Shown here: positions 34,977-44,851 of the stretch, piece after piece
How positions within the stretch are numbered: the first letter of the stretch is position 1
Layout: each line of letters starts with the position of its first letter
From: Acetomicrobium hydrogeniformans ATCC BAA-1850
GTDB lineage: Bacteria; Synergistota; Synergistia; Synergistales; Acetomicrobiaceae
Direction of reading: 5' to 3'
Assembly: GCF_000160455.2 (NCBI RefSeq)
Contig: NZ_ACJX03000001.1
Coordinates: 434,001-498,000 of the forward strand
Length of the DNA stretch: 64,000 nt
The notes under the pieces: model-generated
Database searches by the model: none
What the model was told of the DNA's origin: nothing
The model's input: the letters and a program-made list of their open reading frames with translations, nothing else
Program-made: the position numbers and the translations under genes

Positions 34977-35789
34977 TTAATCGGAATTTTCAAGCCAGTC
35001 TACCTTGAAAATATGCCCCACACAGCCATACCCCTTTCCACCTTTGAACCTATGTTGAATAGCCAGCCTGGTATAATCTTTGGCCCTTTTCACCGCTTCT
35101 AAAGTATCGGTACCTGCAGCCAATTCCGCCGCAATCGCCGCCGACAATGTACAACCTGTTCCATGATGATCGTTCGTATGTATCCTTTCATGCTCGAAGA
35201 CATGAAACTTTCCCTCATAGTAAAAAAGGTCGGTAACCCTTTCACCCTCCAGATGTCCTCCCTTTACAAACACACCTTTAGGGCCTAATTCAGCAATGAC
35301 CTTAGCTGCCTCCTTCATTTCGTCAAGAGAGGTAATTTTCATCCCTGTTAGTTTTTCCGCTTCAGGAATGTTTGGGGTTACTATAAAGGCAAGGGGAAGA
35401 AGTTCACCGATCATAGCGTTAACGGCCCCTCCAAACATTAAAGGATCTCCGCTTTGAGCAACCATGACAGGATCCACCACCAATTTGGTCACTCTATAAG
35501 TTTTTATGCCCTCAGCTACCTCTGAAATGGTTTCCTCGCGCGAAAGCATGCCTGTTTTTACGGCACCTACAGAAAAATCAGTCAATATTGCCTTTATTTG
35601 GGCGCCAACCATCTCGCAAGGTATATCGAAGACCTTGTGCACTCCCAAACTGTTTTGAGCTGTTACTGCCGCCAAAGCAGCAGTACCAAAAACCTTCAAA
35701 TGCAAAAAAGTTGCAAGATCAGCTTCTATACCGGCTCCTCCACCGGAATCGCTGCCGGCTATCGTCATCGCAATACCCCTATATGTCAT
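34977..35789 (-). CDS. thiD: Hydroxymethylpyrimidine/phosphomethylpyrimidine kinase
   Basis: A 270-residue ribokinase-fold enzyme: AMTIAGSDSGGGAGIEADL, VVDPVMVAQSGDPL, TPNIPEAEKLTG and the catalytic NDHHGTGCTLSAAIAAELAA. It phosphorylates HMP twice to HMP-PP. ATG 35789 is chosen after AAGGTG. It is 16 bases downstream of ychF and starts the thi gene group. I looked for a TPP riboswitch in front of it and found none; there is no room between the genes. Confidence 0.94.
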   Translation of the reverse strand: MTYRGIAMTIAGSDSGGGAGIEADLATFLHLKVFGTAALAAVTAQNSLGVHKVFDIPCEMVGAQIKAILTDFSVGAVKTGMLSREETISEVAEGIKTYRVTKLVVDPVMVAQSGDPLMFGGAVNAMIGELLPLAFIVTPNIPEAEKLTGMKITSLDEMKEAAKVIAELGPKGVFVKGGHLEGERVTDLFYYEGKFHVFEHERIHTNDHHGTGCTLSAAIAAELAAGTDTLEAVKRAKDYTRLAIQHRFKGGKGYGCVGHIFKVDWLENSD

Positions 35790-35804
35790 TTTTATCACCT
35801 TGCT

Positions 35805-36899
35805 TTATATATTGAATCGTATTTCTATAATATCTCCGTCTTTTACTATGTAATCCTTGCCCTCCAGGCGAAGCAGGCCCTTCTCTCTGGCCACTGCCAT
35901 GGAAAATCCCAATTGCTTGAAATCATCGAAGTGTATTACCTGAGCCCTTATAAACCCCCTGGCTAAATCAGAATGGATAGCTCCTGCTGCATCCAAAGCG
36001 GTAGAACCTTGGGGTATAGTCCAAGCTCTAACTTCGTCATGGCCCACTGTAAAAAAGGAAATCAACCCAAGCATTTTGTAGGCCTCTCTTATTAGCCTCT
36101 CCCTTCCGGGATTCGTTATGCCAAGCTCTTTCATGAATTCTTTTTGGTCCTCCGAGGAAAGATCGGCCATCTCCATTTCCATCCTGCCGTAAATCTTTAT
36201 CAAGGAAAGTCCCCTCTCCGCTGCCAACCGGACTATTTTATCGTAATCGGGAATTTTATCGTCAGACGTCTGCGTTTCATCCAAGTTTAAAACTATCAAC
36301 TCCGGCTTTAGCGTCAAAAAGGAAAAACCTCTCGCTTTTTTATGCTCTGTATCGGAAAATACCAACTCCCTCAATGGCCTTTCAGACAGAAGATGGGAAT
36401 GACACTTTTCCAGCAATTCCTTTTCCTGTTCTTCTTCCTTCTGCAGCACTTTCTTTTTTGCCAGCCTTTCCAGACGATTTTCTATAACGGACAGATCTCT
36501 AAATATTAATTCCATCTCAACTATTTCGAAATCCCTTAAGGGGTCTATATTTCCCTCGGGATGGGCAACTTCAGCATTATCGAAACATCTTATGATGTGA
36601 ATCAATGCGTCAGAATCGGCAACGAAAGTCAAAAAGGCATTACCCAAACCGGCTCCTTTGCTTGCATCCTTAGAAAGGCCGGCCAAATCGACAAATTCGA
36701 TTTGGGCAGGAACCGTCTTTTTCGGTTTATATACTGATGCAAGTTCCTGCAATCTCCCATCAGGGACATCCACAACAGCTCTATTTGGGTCCGTCTTCCC
36801 TCCGGCATAGGACTTGACTTCCGCTCGAGCGCTCGTTAAGACATTGAAAATCGTCGTCTTGCCCGACAGGGGAAGCCCGACAATACCACAATTCAACAT
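35805..36899 (-). CDS. ychF: Ribosome-associated ATPase/GTPase YchF (OLA1 family)
   Basis: A 364-residue protein with the G1 loop GLPLSGKTTIFNVL, G3 FVDLAGLSKDASKGAGLGN in parts, and the degenerate G4 NLDE that explains ATP preference in the family. A coiled-coil insert follows and the C-terminal TGS domain ends KDGDIIEIRFNI. ATG 36899 follows AAGGAG by 8 bases. It is co-directional with the thi genes. Confidence 0.95.
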   Translation of the reverse strand: MLNCGIVGLPLSGKTTIFNVLTSARAEVKSYAGGKTDPNRAVVDVPDGRLQELASVYKPKKTVPAQIEFVDLAGLSKDASKGAGLGNAFLTFVADSDALIHIIRCFDNAEVAHPEGNIDPLRDFEIVEMELIFRDLSVIENRLERLAKKKVLQKEEEQEKELLEKCHSHLLSERPLRELVFSDTEHKKARGFSFLTLKPELIVLNLDETQTSDDKIPDYDKIVRLAAERGLSLIKIYGRMEMEMADLSSEDQKEFMKELGITNPGRERLIREAYKMLGLISFFTVGHDEVRAWTIPQGSTALDAAGAIHSDLARGFIRAQVIHFDDFKQLGFSMAVAREKGLLRLEGKDYIVKDGDIIEIRFNI

Positions 36900-37139
36900 G
36901 ACCACCACTCCTTTTTCAAGAGGCCCTATACATTTTAACCCAGGGTTATATATTATGCTAATTTCTTGCGATCAATTTCTCTTCTGCCCGAAAATCGTGC
37001 GTCTGCCATGGAGGTTCCTGCAATTCTAATATCCTTGGTTTCAATTGACACATCTCGGGCTTTTAATTAAGATTATTGGAAAAATTTCAGGCAAGCCAAT
37101 TCGATATTTTATCATAGCTTTTATGGAGGTGTTATTTAA

Positions 37140-38570
37140 TTGAGCGTTCAATTATTTATATTAATTGGTTATATTGCGATGTTATATGTTATCTCGTGGT
37201 ACGCGACACGCCTTGTCAATCGAGGCGGGGGAGGAGCTTTGAATTACCTGTTAGCAGGAAGGCACTTCCCGACCATCATTGTTGCGACGATGTTGACGGG
37301 GCTTGCAATAGGAGGGGCTTCTACTGTAGGGGTAGCCGAAGGAGCTTATACGCAGGGCATCTCGGCCGGTTGGTATAATGCAGCTTGGGGAGCAGGTGGC
37401 ATCATAGTAGGTATACTGGTCGCCGATGCTTTTAGGCGCATGGAGGTTCGTACAATACCGGAAATGATGGAGCGCATGTATGGCCCCTCCAGCAGATTGA
37501 TAAGCATAGTAGCTCAAATATTAATAATGATGGTCATCACTTCTCTTCAGTACGTTGCAGGAGGCGCAATTCTTACCGCTCTGCTGCCGTCTATTTTTAC
37601 CTTCCAGCAAGGAGTTCTCTTGACGGCCCTGGTCTTTGTCGGCATTACGCTGATAGGCGGATATTGGGCAGCAGGACTCTCCAATCTGATAAACGTAATC
37701 ATAATCTATCTCGGAGTAGTGGTAGCTATCTTTATCTCGGTCTCGAATTTTGGCGGTTTCGAAGCCATAACTTCCCGACTCCCGGCAGACGGACCATGGT
37801 TTCATCCTATTAGCGGTGTTGGGCTTTCTATTATAATGGCTTGGATGGTCGTCATGATCACTCAAACCTTCTCGATCCAGGCAATATCTCAAATTGCCTT
37901 TGCCGCCAGGAACGGCCGTACTGCACGCCGCGGTTTTATTATAGGAGGAATAATAACCATACCTGCTGGATTTTTGTGCGCGCTCTTTGGGATTATTGCC
38001 GCTGCCCAATTCCCTGGCCTGGAAAATGCCGCTATGGCACTGCCCATCCTGGTCACCCACATAACACCGGCAGTTGGAGGATTGTTGCTCGCATCCTTGT
38101 GGGCTGCGGATATATCGACAGCAGTGGGATTGCTTCTCGGGTGTTCAACCATGGTCACCGAAGATTTTCTAAAAAGGCTTATGCCTGAAAAAATAACGCC
38201 ACGGGGAGAGTTGCTCATTTCACGGCTCGCCGTCTTGCTCGTCAGTGCAGCCACGTTATGGCTGGCCCTGACATCTGTCGGAATTTTAAAGACCATTACA
38301 ACCGCTTTAGCCATGACATCCTCCTTTACCCTTTTAATATTAGCCAATATCTTCGCGCCGGCTCTGTGCAAAAAGAATTGTGGTTTTTGGACTATATTGG
38401 CATCGGTAGTGATTTGGGTAGCCTGGACTTTATTTCCTTCGACTCATATTGTTCCTCACGTAATATACTTAGAATGGCCAATTTGCCTCGGCGTGTTTTC
38501 GGCATGTGCCTTATTGAGCAAAGAACCTGCCGAAAGACTCTTGAAGGAAGTCCCTGAAATTGGAAGCTGA
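37140..38570 (+). CDS. Sodium:solute symporter (SSS family)
   Basis: A 476-residue membrane protein with about 13 hydrophobic segments. It begins from TTG 37140 after GGAGGTG. SSS features are the N-terminal GGGALNYLLAGRHFP, then MLTGLAIGGASTVGVAEGAY, the TIPEMMERMYGPSS loop and AADISTAVGLLLGCSTM near the C-terminus. Na+-coupled uptake of an unknown small solute; no catabolic gene next to it gives a clue. Confidence 0.9.
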   Translation: MSVQLFILIGYIAMLYVISWYATRLVNRGGGGALNYLLAGRHFPTIIVATMLTGLAIGGASTVGVAEGAYTQGISAGWYNAAWGAGGIIVGILVADAFRRMEVRTIPEMMERMYGPSSRLISIVAQILIMMVITSLQYVAGGAILTALLPSIFTFQQGVLLTALVFVGITLIGGYWAAGLSNLINVIIIYLGVVVAIFISVSNFGGFEAITSRLPADGPWFHPISGVGLSIIMAWMVVMITQTFSIQAISQIAFAARNGRTARRGFIIGGIITIPAGFLCALFGIIAAAQFPGLENAAMALPILVTHITPAVGGLLLASLWAADISTAVGLLLGCSTMVTEDFLKRLMPEKITPRGELLISRLAVLLVSAATLWLALTSVGILKTITTALAMTSSFTLLILANIFAPALCKKNCGFWTILASVVIWVAWTLFPSTHIVPHVIYLEWPICLGVFSACALLSKEPAERLLKEVPEIGS

Positions 38571-38621
38571 TCGGCCTGCAGGATCAGAAATATATGTAGC
38601 TGAAGCGACCTTAGAGGATGT

Positions 38622-39050
38622 TCAGGAATTGGGCATCCTCTCTTTTAAAATTTTTTGGTGAGCCCATTCAAGAATCGCTTTTAACCTTTCGTTCAAAAGA
38701 GCTCTCGCATCATCATAGGGCAACCACTTCCACTCATGATGCTCGGGACGCCCCAGGTCTGGAGATATTGGAAGAAATACGTCCTTGGTTTTGGCTTCTG
38801 CAATATAAAACATGGCAACCTTTCCTTTGCCATAGGGAGGTGTTTCAGTAACATTGTCATAAAATATCACATCGGTCAAACCCGTCTCCTCTGCAACCTC
38901 GCGCTTAGCGGTTTCTAAGGGATGTTCCTCCGGTTTTATCTCGCCCTTTGGAAAATCCCAATTTCTATAAGCCCTAAGAAGCAAATAAACAGGCCTGTCA
39001 TTTTCCCAATAAAAGATCACAGCACCTGCACTGATGGTTTTTATTCTCAT
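38622..39050 (-). CDS. Nudix hydrolase (Ap4A hydrolase-like)
   Basis: A 142-residue protein with a complete Nudix box: G36EIKPEEHPLETAKREV continuing AEETGL. The flanking elements, SAGAVIFY at the N-terminus and HEWKWLPYDDARALL at the C-terminus, resemble bis(nucleosyl)tetraphosphatases. It is probably a housekeeping nucleotide pyrophosphatase, convergent with the symporter gene. Confidence 0.9.
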   Translation of the reverse strand: MRIKTISAGAVIFYWENDRPVYLLLRAYRNWDFPKGEIKPEEHPLETAKREVAEETGLTDVIFYDNVTETPPYGKGKVAMFYIAEAKTKDVFLPISPDLGRPEHHEWKWLPYDDARALLNERLKAILEWAHQKILKERMPNS

Positions 39051-39156
39051 CTTCCAACGCCTCCTCGGATCCTAGAGCTATCTTATTTTGTCATTTTATT
39101 CTAATATAGTCCCGTAAGGATACGAAATTTTGAGAAAAAGCAAGGGAGATGTAAAA

Positions 39157-40656
39157 ATGAGGAAAATACGTCTGGGCCTATATTTATTTGCGGTGGCTTT
39201 AATGACATCGATGGGTACACACTCGTCTTTGGCTGTAGAAGGCGATTTTAACATGCTATCACCATCTAAAATAGAAATATTTTCCGAAGGAGCCCTGCTT
39301 TACTTTGAAATGCCTTCAGGCGAAGCAACCGTTATACTCCCTCCAACAATAGACCCTAACAGCATATCGATATATTCGGATTCGGGCGTAAATATATCGA
39401 AACTGGAAATAGACAAAGAATATCTGGGAGATTGGATCCCATCCGAACTTGGGGAGTTGAAAAAACAAATTAACTCATTGCAATCGAAAGTGGCCGAAAC
39501 GGCTTCCCAGTTAAATGCCCTCAAACAATCTGCCGGGATGTTTGAAACCATTCCACTTCCCTCCGATCCGCGTAAGGCTAAAGAGATAATCTCGGAATTG
39601 CAAAAAGATAGGTTCGCAACTGAACAAAGCATATTCGATTTGGAGCTAAAACTGGAAGCCCAAAAAAACAACTTGAAATATTTACAGGACCAATGGAATG
39701 CCCTTAGCCCTACCGATGATTTTGCAGCCAGGGTTGCGATTTCATCGACCGGAAAGGGCGAAATCCTCCTTAAGGCCTTCAGCCACGAAGCTCGATGGCG
39801 CCCAGTTTACTATGCTAATTACGACACCAAACGAGGAGAATTGACGCTGGATGTCAAGGCTGAAATATATCAAAAAACGGGAATTCCTTGGAATGGAAAA
39901 ATATCACTTTACACCCATACTGCCAAGGATGAAATCGGCATGCCCGAACTTCCGCCTTTGGTAGTGGAGTTCAGAGAACCGATTACCCTTAAAGCGCTTT
40001 CGCGAGATATCGCCAGTTTCGAGCAAAAGGCAGAAACAAGAGCCGAAGTTCTTCCGGGTATAGTTTATACCGTGGATTCCACTATTGCCGGTACGGGAAA
40101 ATTAGCATTACTCCCCCTCGAAAAGTACAGCGAAAAGACAGAAATAGAAATACGTTGCTTACCTCAAATAGATCCTGAAGCATGGATTATCGTACAAACT
40201 AAACCAATTGAAAAATCTCTTGCCAAAGGAGAAGTCCATCTTTCTATCGACAATACTCCTACGGGAACAAGCTTAATAGACAATACAAGTGCGGGCGAAA
40301 ATTTGAGGTTTTCCCTAGGTAAATCTCCATTGGTCAGAGCAACCAAAGTAGACCTGATACCAAAAACCGGTGAAAAGTGGACAAAAGGCACTCTTCTGGA
40401 TGGCTATGACATCACTGTAGTAAACGGACTTTCCCAAGAGAGTTATATTACAATCGTAGATAGAATTCCCGTAAGTTCCCATCAAGATATCAAAGTTTCA
40501 AATATAAGTATCGAACCGGAGCCAACGGAGACAACTCAAAAGGGTATTTACACCTGGAAATTGAGATTAAAACAGGGAGAGACAGGAGCCATAAAAGTGA
40601 GATATGAGATAAAATTTCCTGAAGACAAGGAGATTACAATACGACCCATCTTCTAA
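39157..40656 (+). CDS. Exported DUF4139 domain protein
   Basis: A 499-residue protein with a signal peptide (LYLFAVALMTSMGTHSSLA), an N-terminal beta-rich domain, a coiled coil (about residues 95-190, KKQINSLQSKVAETASQLNA) and the DUF4139 region (from about 205, including HEARWRPVYYANYD). ATG 39157 follows AAGGGAG. DUF4139 (mucoidy inhibitor A-like) proteins have no firm function. It is transcribed alone, upstream of feoAB. Confidence 0.82.
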   Translation: MRKIRLGLYLFAVALMTSMGTHSSLAVEGDFNMLSPSKIEIFSEGALLYFEMPSGEATVILPPTIDPNSISIYSDSGVNISKLEIDKEYLGDWIPSELGELKKQINSLQSKVAETASQLNALKQSAGMFETIPLPSDPRKAKEIISELQKDRFATEQSIFDLELKLEAQKNNLKYLQDQWNALSPTDDFAARVAISSTGKGEILLKAFSHEARWRPVYYANYDTKRGELTLDVKAEIYQKTGIPWNGKISLYTHTAKDEIGMPELPPLVVEFREPITLKALSRDIASFEQKAETRAEVLPGIVYTVDSTIAGTGKLALLPLEKYSEKTEIEIRCLPQIDPEAWIIVQTKPIEKSLAKGEVHLSIDNTPTGTSLIDNTSAGENLRFSLGKSPLVRATKVDLIPKTGEKWTKGTLLDGYDITVVNGLSQESYITIVDRIPVSSHQDIKVSNISIEPEPTETTQKGIYTWKLRLKQGETGAIKVRYEIKFPEDKEITIRPIF

Positions 40657-40685
40657 GACCTTTGATAAGCCTGTATCAATCAAGC

Positions 40686-40712
40686 TTGACATCTTTTGTT
40701 TTAGGATATAAA
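40686..40712 (+). promoter_or_regulatory. Promoter of feoAB
   Basis: TTGACA 40686-40691 is followed by GGATATAAATT, giving TATAAA at 40707-40712 (15 bases) or a shifted box at 17 bases. It stands about 90 bases before the feoA ATG. No clear Fur box is visible to me. Confidence 0.6.
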
Positions 40713-40801
40713 TTTGGCTAGGCTAACTTTTTTCGAATGTTCTTTGATTTTTTATTGGTCAGCAGCGCGTGCAATATATTTGGAAAGGAAGTTTTAATAA
40801 C

Positions 40802-41077
40802 ATGTTAGCGAGAAAATGTGATGATCAAGAGAGCATGTCCCTTATCCTATTGCCTAACGGTAAATATGCAGAGATAGCATCTTTGCCACTGGGCCAGTGT
40901 GGAAAAAGACTGGAAGCGCTGGGCCTTAGGCCTGGCAAAAAGATAAAAAAACTTTATGGAATGCCTTTTTGCGGACCGGTGACGATCGAAATCGACGGAA
41001 GACAGGCAGCGATAGGTTATATGGCAGCCTCACGAGTTAAGGTAAAACTTGTGGAAAACGGATCTCTAGAAGGGTGA
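40802..41077 (+). CDS. feoA: Ferrous iron transport protein FeoA domain
   Basis: A 91-residue SH3-like protein. The segment EIASLPLGQCGKRLEALGLRPGKKI and the end RQAAIGYMAASRVKV match FeoA. ATG 40802 follows AAAGGAAG. FeoA binds FeoB and supports Fe(II) uptake. It overlaps or abuts feoB, so the two are translationally coupled. Confidence 0.9.
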   Translation: MLARKCDDQESMSLILLPNGKYAEIASLPLGQCGKRLEALGLRPGKKIKKLYGMPFCGPVTIEIDGRQAAIGYMAASRVKVKLVENGSLEG

Positions 41078-41082
41078 TGCGT

Positions 41083-42999
41083 ATGTCCTGCCACGGACTT
41101 TTCGACATATTAAAAAAACGAAAAACCAATGGTCGAAACAATGCCAACCTAGATGACTTCGAGAGCAATACAGGTTGTGGTATGGGGATACATTGCAGCG
41201 AGTGCCCTCTGTCTTTTCGTTGCAGCCATAATGGCAATAAAGACGTATCAAAAACGACGAAGAGCGGCCAAAAAATTAAAAAAGTCCTTCTAATGGGAAA
41301 CCCAAACGTCGGCAAAAGCGCTATATTTTCCCGATTGACGGGATTACATGCCATTTCCTCCAATTACCCCGGGACTACCGTAGGTTTTCTTGAAGGATCC
41401 GTTTCAATCGACGGAGAAACGTACAAGCTCATAGATGTGCCGGGTGCTTACACATTGGATCCAACTAACGAAGCAGAGGAAGTTGCCCGTCGCATCTTAG
41501 ACGAAGGTGGAGATATAGTTGTAATAGTCGCGGATGCAACTGCGCTAGAGAGAAACCTCTATTTGGCACTTCAGGTACTTGAAAAAGGTTACCCTTCGGT
41601 ATTGGTCTTAAATATGGTTGATGAAGCCAGACACAAGGGCATACATATAGATTTGCAAACGCTGGAAAGAGAGCTGGGCATCCCCGTTGTGTCGACTGTT
41701 GCCGTTACCGGAGAAGGTATATCTGCACTCAAAGACGCCCTCGCAAAGGCACGCCCCTCCTTCATACTTCCCATGGGCAAAGACGAGCGATGGCGGTTGA
41801 TAGGCGATATAGTTATGCGATCCCAGCAGGTAACACACAGACACCACACTTTTCGCGATCGCCTTGAGGATATAAGCGTTCATCCCGTATCAGGTCTGAT
41901 ATTGAGCCTATTGGTCATAGGATTGAGCTTTTACACAATAAGAACTATTGGCGAGGGGTTGATTGATTACGTCTTTGACCCTCTATTCGACAGATTTTGG
42001 AGTCCACTCCTTGCTTCTTTGTCTAATCTGCTGGGTGGCTCGGGATTCCTCCATGACATACTCATCGGGCACCTCATTGACGGAAACTTGGACTGGGAAC
42101 AGAGCTTTGGAATTCTGTCGACGGGATTATACGTGGAATTTGCTATGGTATTCCCCTATATAATCTCATTTTATTTAATCTTATCTTTGCTTGAAGATAT
42201 TGGCTACCTACCACGCTTGGCCGTGCTTTTTGACGCGCTACTGCACAGGATAGGCCTTCACGGATTTGCAATAGTGCCCACCCTTTTGGGTCTAGGTTGT
42301 AATGTCCCAGGAATTCTGGCAACAAGGGTATTGGAATCGGAACGGGAAAGGTTTATTGCTGCTACCTTGATATCGGTTGCCGTGCCCTGCGCCGGCCTTC
42401 AGGCAATGATATTTGGTGCGATTGGTTCGCTAGGCATGAGGTATGTCGTGGTTATATATGCTTCCCTTTTTCTCGTATGGCTGATTCTTGGATATGTGCT
42501 TAATAAAATTTTATCGGGTCAAAGCCCCGAGCTAATTGTGGAAATTCCGCCTTACAGACTGCCTTCGTTTCGAGATCTAGGCCTGAAACTTTGGTTTCGC
42601 ATATCGGGGTTTTTATTAGAGGCAACTCCTCTGGTGCTTATAGGGATCCTGATCGCCAATCTTATTTATTCCAGCGGAATACTTCCCTTGATCTCTAATT
42701 TCTTAAAGCCTGCTGTGTATCTTCTCGGGTTACCCCCGGAGGCAATTGGCGCGATATTGCTTGGTTTCTTGAGAAAAGATGTGGCCGTAGGCCTGCTATT
42801 GCCTCTTGGGCTGACTCCCCAACAGCTTATCGTAGCAATTGTTGTGCTTTCCATGACCTTTCCATGCATCGCTACGTTCGTTGTGCTTTTCAAGGAATTA
42901 GGGGCAAAAAGGCTGTTGCAAAGCATAATTATCATGATTTCCATTGCCATGTTAGCGGGGATCGCTTTAAACTCCCTTTTTTCTCTCATGATTACATAG
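41083..42999 (+). CDS. feoB: Ferrous iron transporter FeoB
   Basis: A roughly 638-residue FeoB with its GTPase domain: G1 GNPNVGKSA, G2 SNYPGTTVGF, G3 DVPGAYTLD, G4 NMVDEA. The membrane domain has two Gate-type halves with GLGCNVPGILATRVLESERE and the FLRKDVAVGLLLPLGL region. Before the G domain there is an extension of about 65 residues with a Cys cluster (TGCGMGIHCSECPLSFRC) not present in E. coli FeoB. ATG 41083 follows AGAAGGG by 8 bases. It moves Fe(II) across the inner membrane. Confidence 0.95.
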   Translation: MSCHGLFDILKKRKTNGRNNANLDDFESNTGCGMGIHCSECPLSFRCSHNGNKDVSKTTKSGQKIKKVLLMGNPNVGKSAIFSRLTGLHAISSNYPGTTVGFLEGSVSIDGETYKLIDVPGAYTLDPTNEAEEVARRILDEGGDIVVIVADATALERNLYLALQVLEKGYPSVLVLNMVDEARHKGIHIDLQTLERELGIPVVSTVAVTGEGISALKDALAKARPSFILPMGKDERWRLIGDIVMRSQQVTHRHHTFRDRLEDISVHPVSGLILSLLVIGLSFYTIRTIGEGLIDYVFDPLFDRFWSPLLASLSNLLGGSGFLHDILIGHLIDGNLDWEQSFGILSTGLYVEFAMVFPYIISFYLILSLLEDIGYLPRLAVLFDALLHRIGLHGFAIVPTLLGLGCNVPGILATRVLESERERFIAATLISVAVPCAGLQAMIFGAIGSLGMRYVVVIYASLFLVWLILGYVLNKILSGQSPELIVEIPPYRLPSFRDLGLKLWFRISGFLLEATPLVLIGILIANLIYSSGILPLISNFLKPAVYLLGLPPEAIGAILLGFLRKDVAVGLLLPLGLTPQQLIVAIVVLSMTFPCIATFVVLFKELGAKRLLQSIIIMISIAMLAGIALNSLFSLMIT

Positions 43000-43011
43000 G
43001 TCGAGGTTACT

Positions 43012-43803
43012 TTAAAGGGGTATGGCGATCAACCCGCCATCCCAATGTTTTACGTACCAGGAAACGTCAAATACCTCGCTCAGCATATCTGCATCGACAT
43101 CTTTCGTGTCACAGATATTATAAACTGATCCATCTTTCATCAAAGCTATCCTGTCCGCAAAACGAAGCGCTAGATTGACATCGTGCATGACGCAAAGGGC
43201 CGCTCGGCCCCCGTTGGCGTAAGCCCTCAAGACTCTCATAACAGCCACCGAATGTTTCGGATCGAGAGCACTCGTTGGTTCATCTAACAGCAACAAGGCT
43301 GCGTCTTGAGCAAGACATTGAGCAAGCAAGACCCTTTGCAGTTCTCCGCCCGAGAGGGATGTAACTGATCTTTCTTCAAAGCCCTTCATTTCAACTTCCT
43401 GAAGATAACGCAATGCCAATTTTACATCTAAGGTTCCGTAGCTGCCCAAGAAGGAAACCCAGGGATAACGCCCCAACAAAACTACATCCAAAACTTTAAA
43501 AGGCATTGCCATATGTGCCTTCTGAGGCATATAAGATACCATCCTGGCTAACTCTCTGCGGGATAGCTTTTCTACGGAACGGTTTAAGATATTTACGCTT
43601 CCCTTCATATTTACCAACTTGACAAAGGCCTTTAACATCGTGCTTTTTCCGCTGCCATTAGGCCCGAGTACTGCAACAAGCTCATCTTTATGCACAGTAA
43701 GCGATATATCGCGCAAAACTTGCCTGTCTCCATAAAAGGCTGAAACGCCTTGGGCGTTTAACGCCTCTGCGGGGCGTTCTGAATCTATTTTATCCAACAG
43801 CAA
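43012..43803 (-). CDS. FepC/FecE-type ABC transporter ATP-binding protein
   Basis: A 263-residue ABC ATPase: Walker A GPNGSGKST, Q-loop region VSYMPQKAHMAMPFKVLDVVLLG, signature LSGGELQRV, Walker B LLLLDEPTSALDP and the switch CVMHDVNLA. It belongs to the iron-siderophore/cobalamin uptake class. It lies 14 bases after its permease gene and converges on feoB. The cognate binding protein is missing next to it. Confidence 0.92.
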   Translation of the reverse strand: MLLDKIDSERPAEALNAQGVSAFYGDRQVLRDISLTVHKDELVAVLGPNGSGKSTMLKAFVKLVNMKGSVNILNRSVEKLSRRELARMVSYMPQKAHMAMPFKVLDVVLLGRYPWVSFLGSYGTLDVKLALRYLQEVEMKGFEERSVTSLSGGELQRVLLAQCLAQDAALLLLDEPTSALDPKHSVAVMRVLRAYANGGRAALCVMHDVNLALRFADRIALMKDGSVYNICDTKDVDADMLSEVFDVSWYVKHWDGGLIAIPL

Positions 43804-43817
43804 ACACCACCTCTAAA

Positions 43818-44801
43818 TCAAGACGACTTCCACAGAAGAAAACAGAAAACAGGACCTCCCACAAGGACCGTCAGCACTCCCACAGGCAAAGAACCCAATG
43901 CACGTGCCGCAATGTCCGACCATAACAATATAAGGCCGCCGCCCATCCAAGAGGCAAAAATAAGCCGAATATGAGAATGTCCCACTATCATTCTAAATAA
44001 ATGCGGGACTATCAACCCTATGAAACCAATCACACCGCTATAGGAGACAGCAACTGATGTTATAAAAGAAACGATGCAAAGTAAGATCCATCTCGTACGA
44101 TGTGTGTTCATCCCCAAAGTTTCGGCCTTTCCCTCCCCTAGGGATATGAGATCTAACTCTCTATGCAGCAGCAAAAACAATAAGGCCAAGCCTGAAGCTA
44201 TTAAACACCCAGGAAGCCATCTCCAACTGGCAGAGTTGAAACTGCCCATGATCCAAAAGAAAAAAGCACCCAGCTTTTCAGGAAATAAAGTTTGAAGCAA
44301 CATCATGAAAGCCTGAAGAATGCTGCTTACTATGACTCCCGACAGAATAAGCCTGGTTGGATCGATCGAGCGTGATCTACTGCTCAATGCCCATACTCCG
44401 GAAAGAGTCAAAATGCCCCCCAAAAAAGCAAAGAGCCTTATCGATGGCAAGTTAAAGGCAATTGCAAGAGTTGCACCCAATGCAGCTCCAGAGGCAACGC
44501 CCAAGGTATAGCTTTCGGCCAAGGGATTAAGAAGGAGACCTTGATAAACCACACCCGAAGCCCCAAGGATCGAACCAATTAAGAAAGCTATTATTGTTCT
44601 AGGAAGCCTTACATAAAGGACAATTGCATTAAAAACGTCCCCCGAATCTCTTGCTTGTGAGGACGTGAGATAGGAAAAAACTATTGAAACGACATCCTTT
44701 AATGGAACATGTACCTCGCCAATCACGAGAGAAAGACACATAGTCAAAAGGACAACAAAACTTGAGGCAACTACAAAGGCAAAATAGCTCTTTTTTTTCA
44801 C
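43818..44801 (-). CDS. FecCD family ABC permease
   Basis: A 327-residue permease with about nine transmembrane segments. It carries RLPRTIIAFLIGSILGASG with VYQGLLLNPLAESYTLGVAS, and the FIGLIVPHLFRMIVGHSH segment of BtuCD/FepD proteins. The start is GTG 44801 after AAAGGGG. It imports ferric siderophore, heme or cobalamin type ligands; feoAB next door favours iron, but that is inference. Confidence 0.92.
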   Translation of the reverse strand: MKKKSYFAFVVASSFVVLLTMCLSLVIGEVHVPLKDVVSIVFSYLTSSQARDSGDVFNAIVLYVRLPRTIIAFLIGSILGASGVVYQGLLLNPLAESYTLGVASGAALGATLAIAFNLPSIRLFAFLGGILTLSGVWALSSRSRSIDPTRLILSGVIVSSILQAFMMLLQTLFPEKLGAFFFWIMGSFNSASWRWLPGCLIASGLALLFLLLHRELDLISLGEGKAETLGMNTHRTRWILLCIVSFITSVAVSYSGVIGFIGLIVPHLFRMIVGHSHIRLIFASWMGGGLILLWSDIAARALGSLPVGVLTVLVGGPVFCFLLWKSS

Positions 44802-44851
44802 CGGGTTCCCCTTTCTCGATTCTTCAGCTTAAAAAGCCATCATTAAAATTA

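Noticed and set aside
35790-35804. TPP riboswitch for the thi genes
   Set aside because: There is almost no space between ychF and thiD and no THI-box-like sequence was seen there or before ychF.
37521-38060. 179-residue minus-strand ORF
   Set aside because: It is a shadow of the sodium symporter gene on the plus strand; composition is low-complexity and no SD or motif is present.
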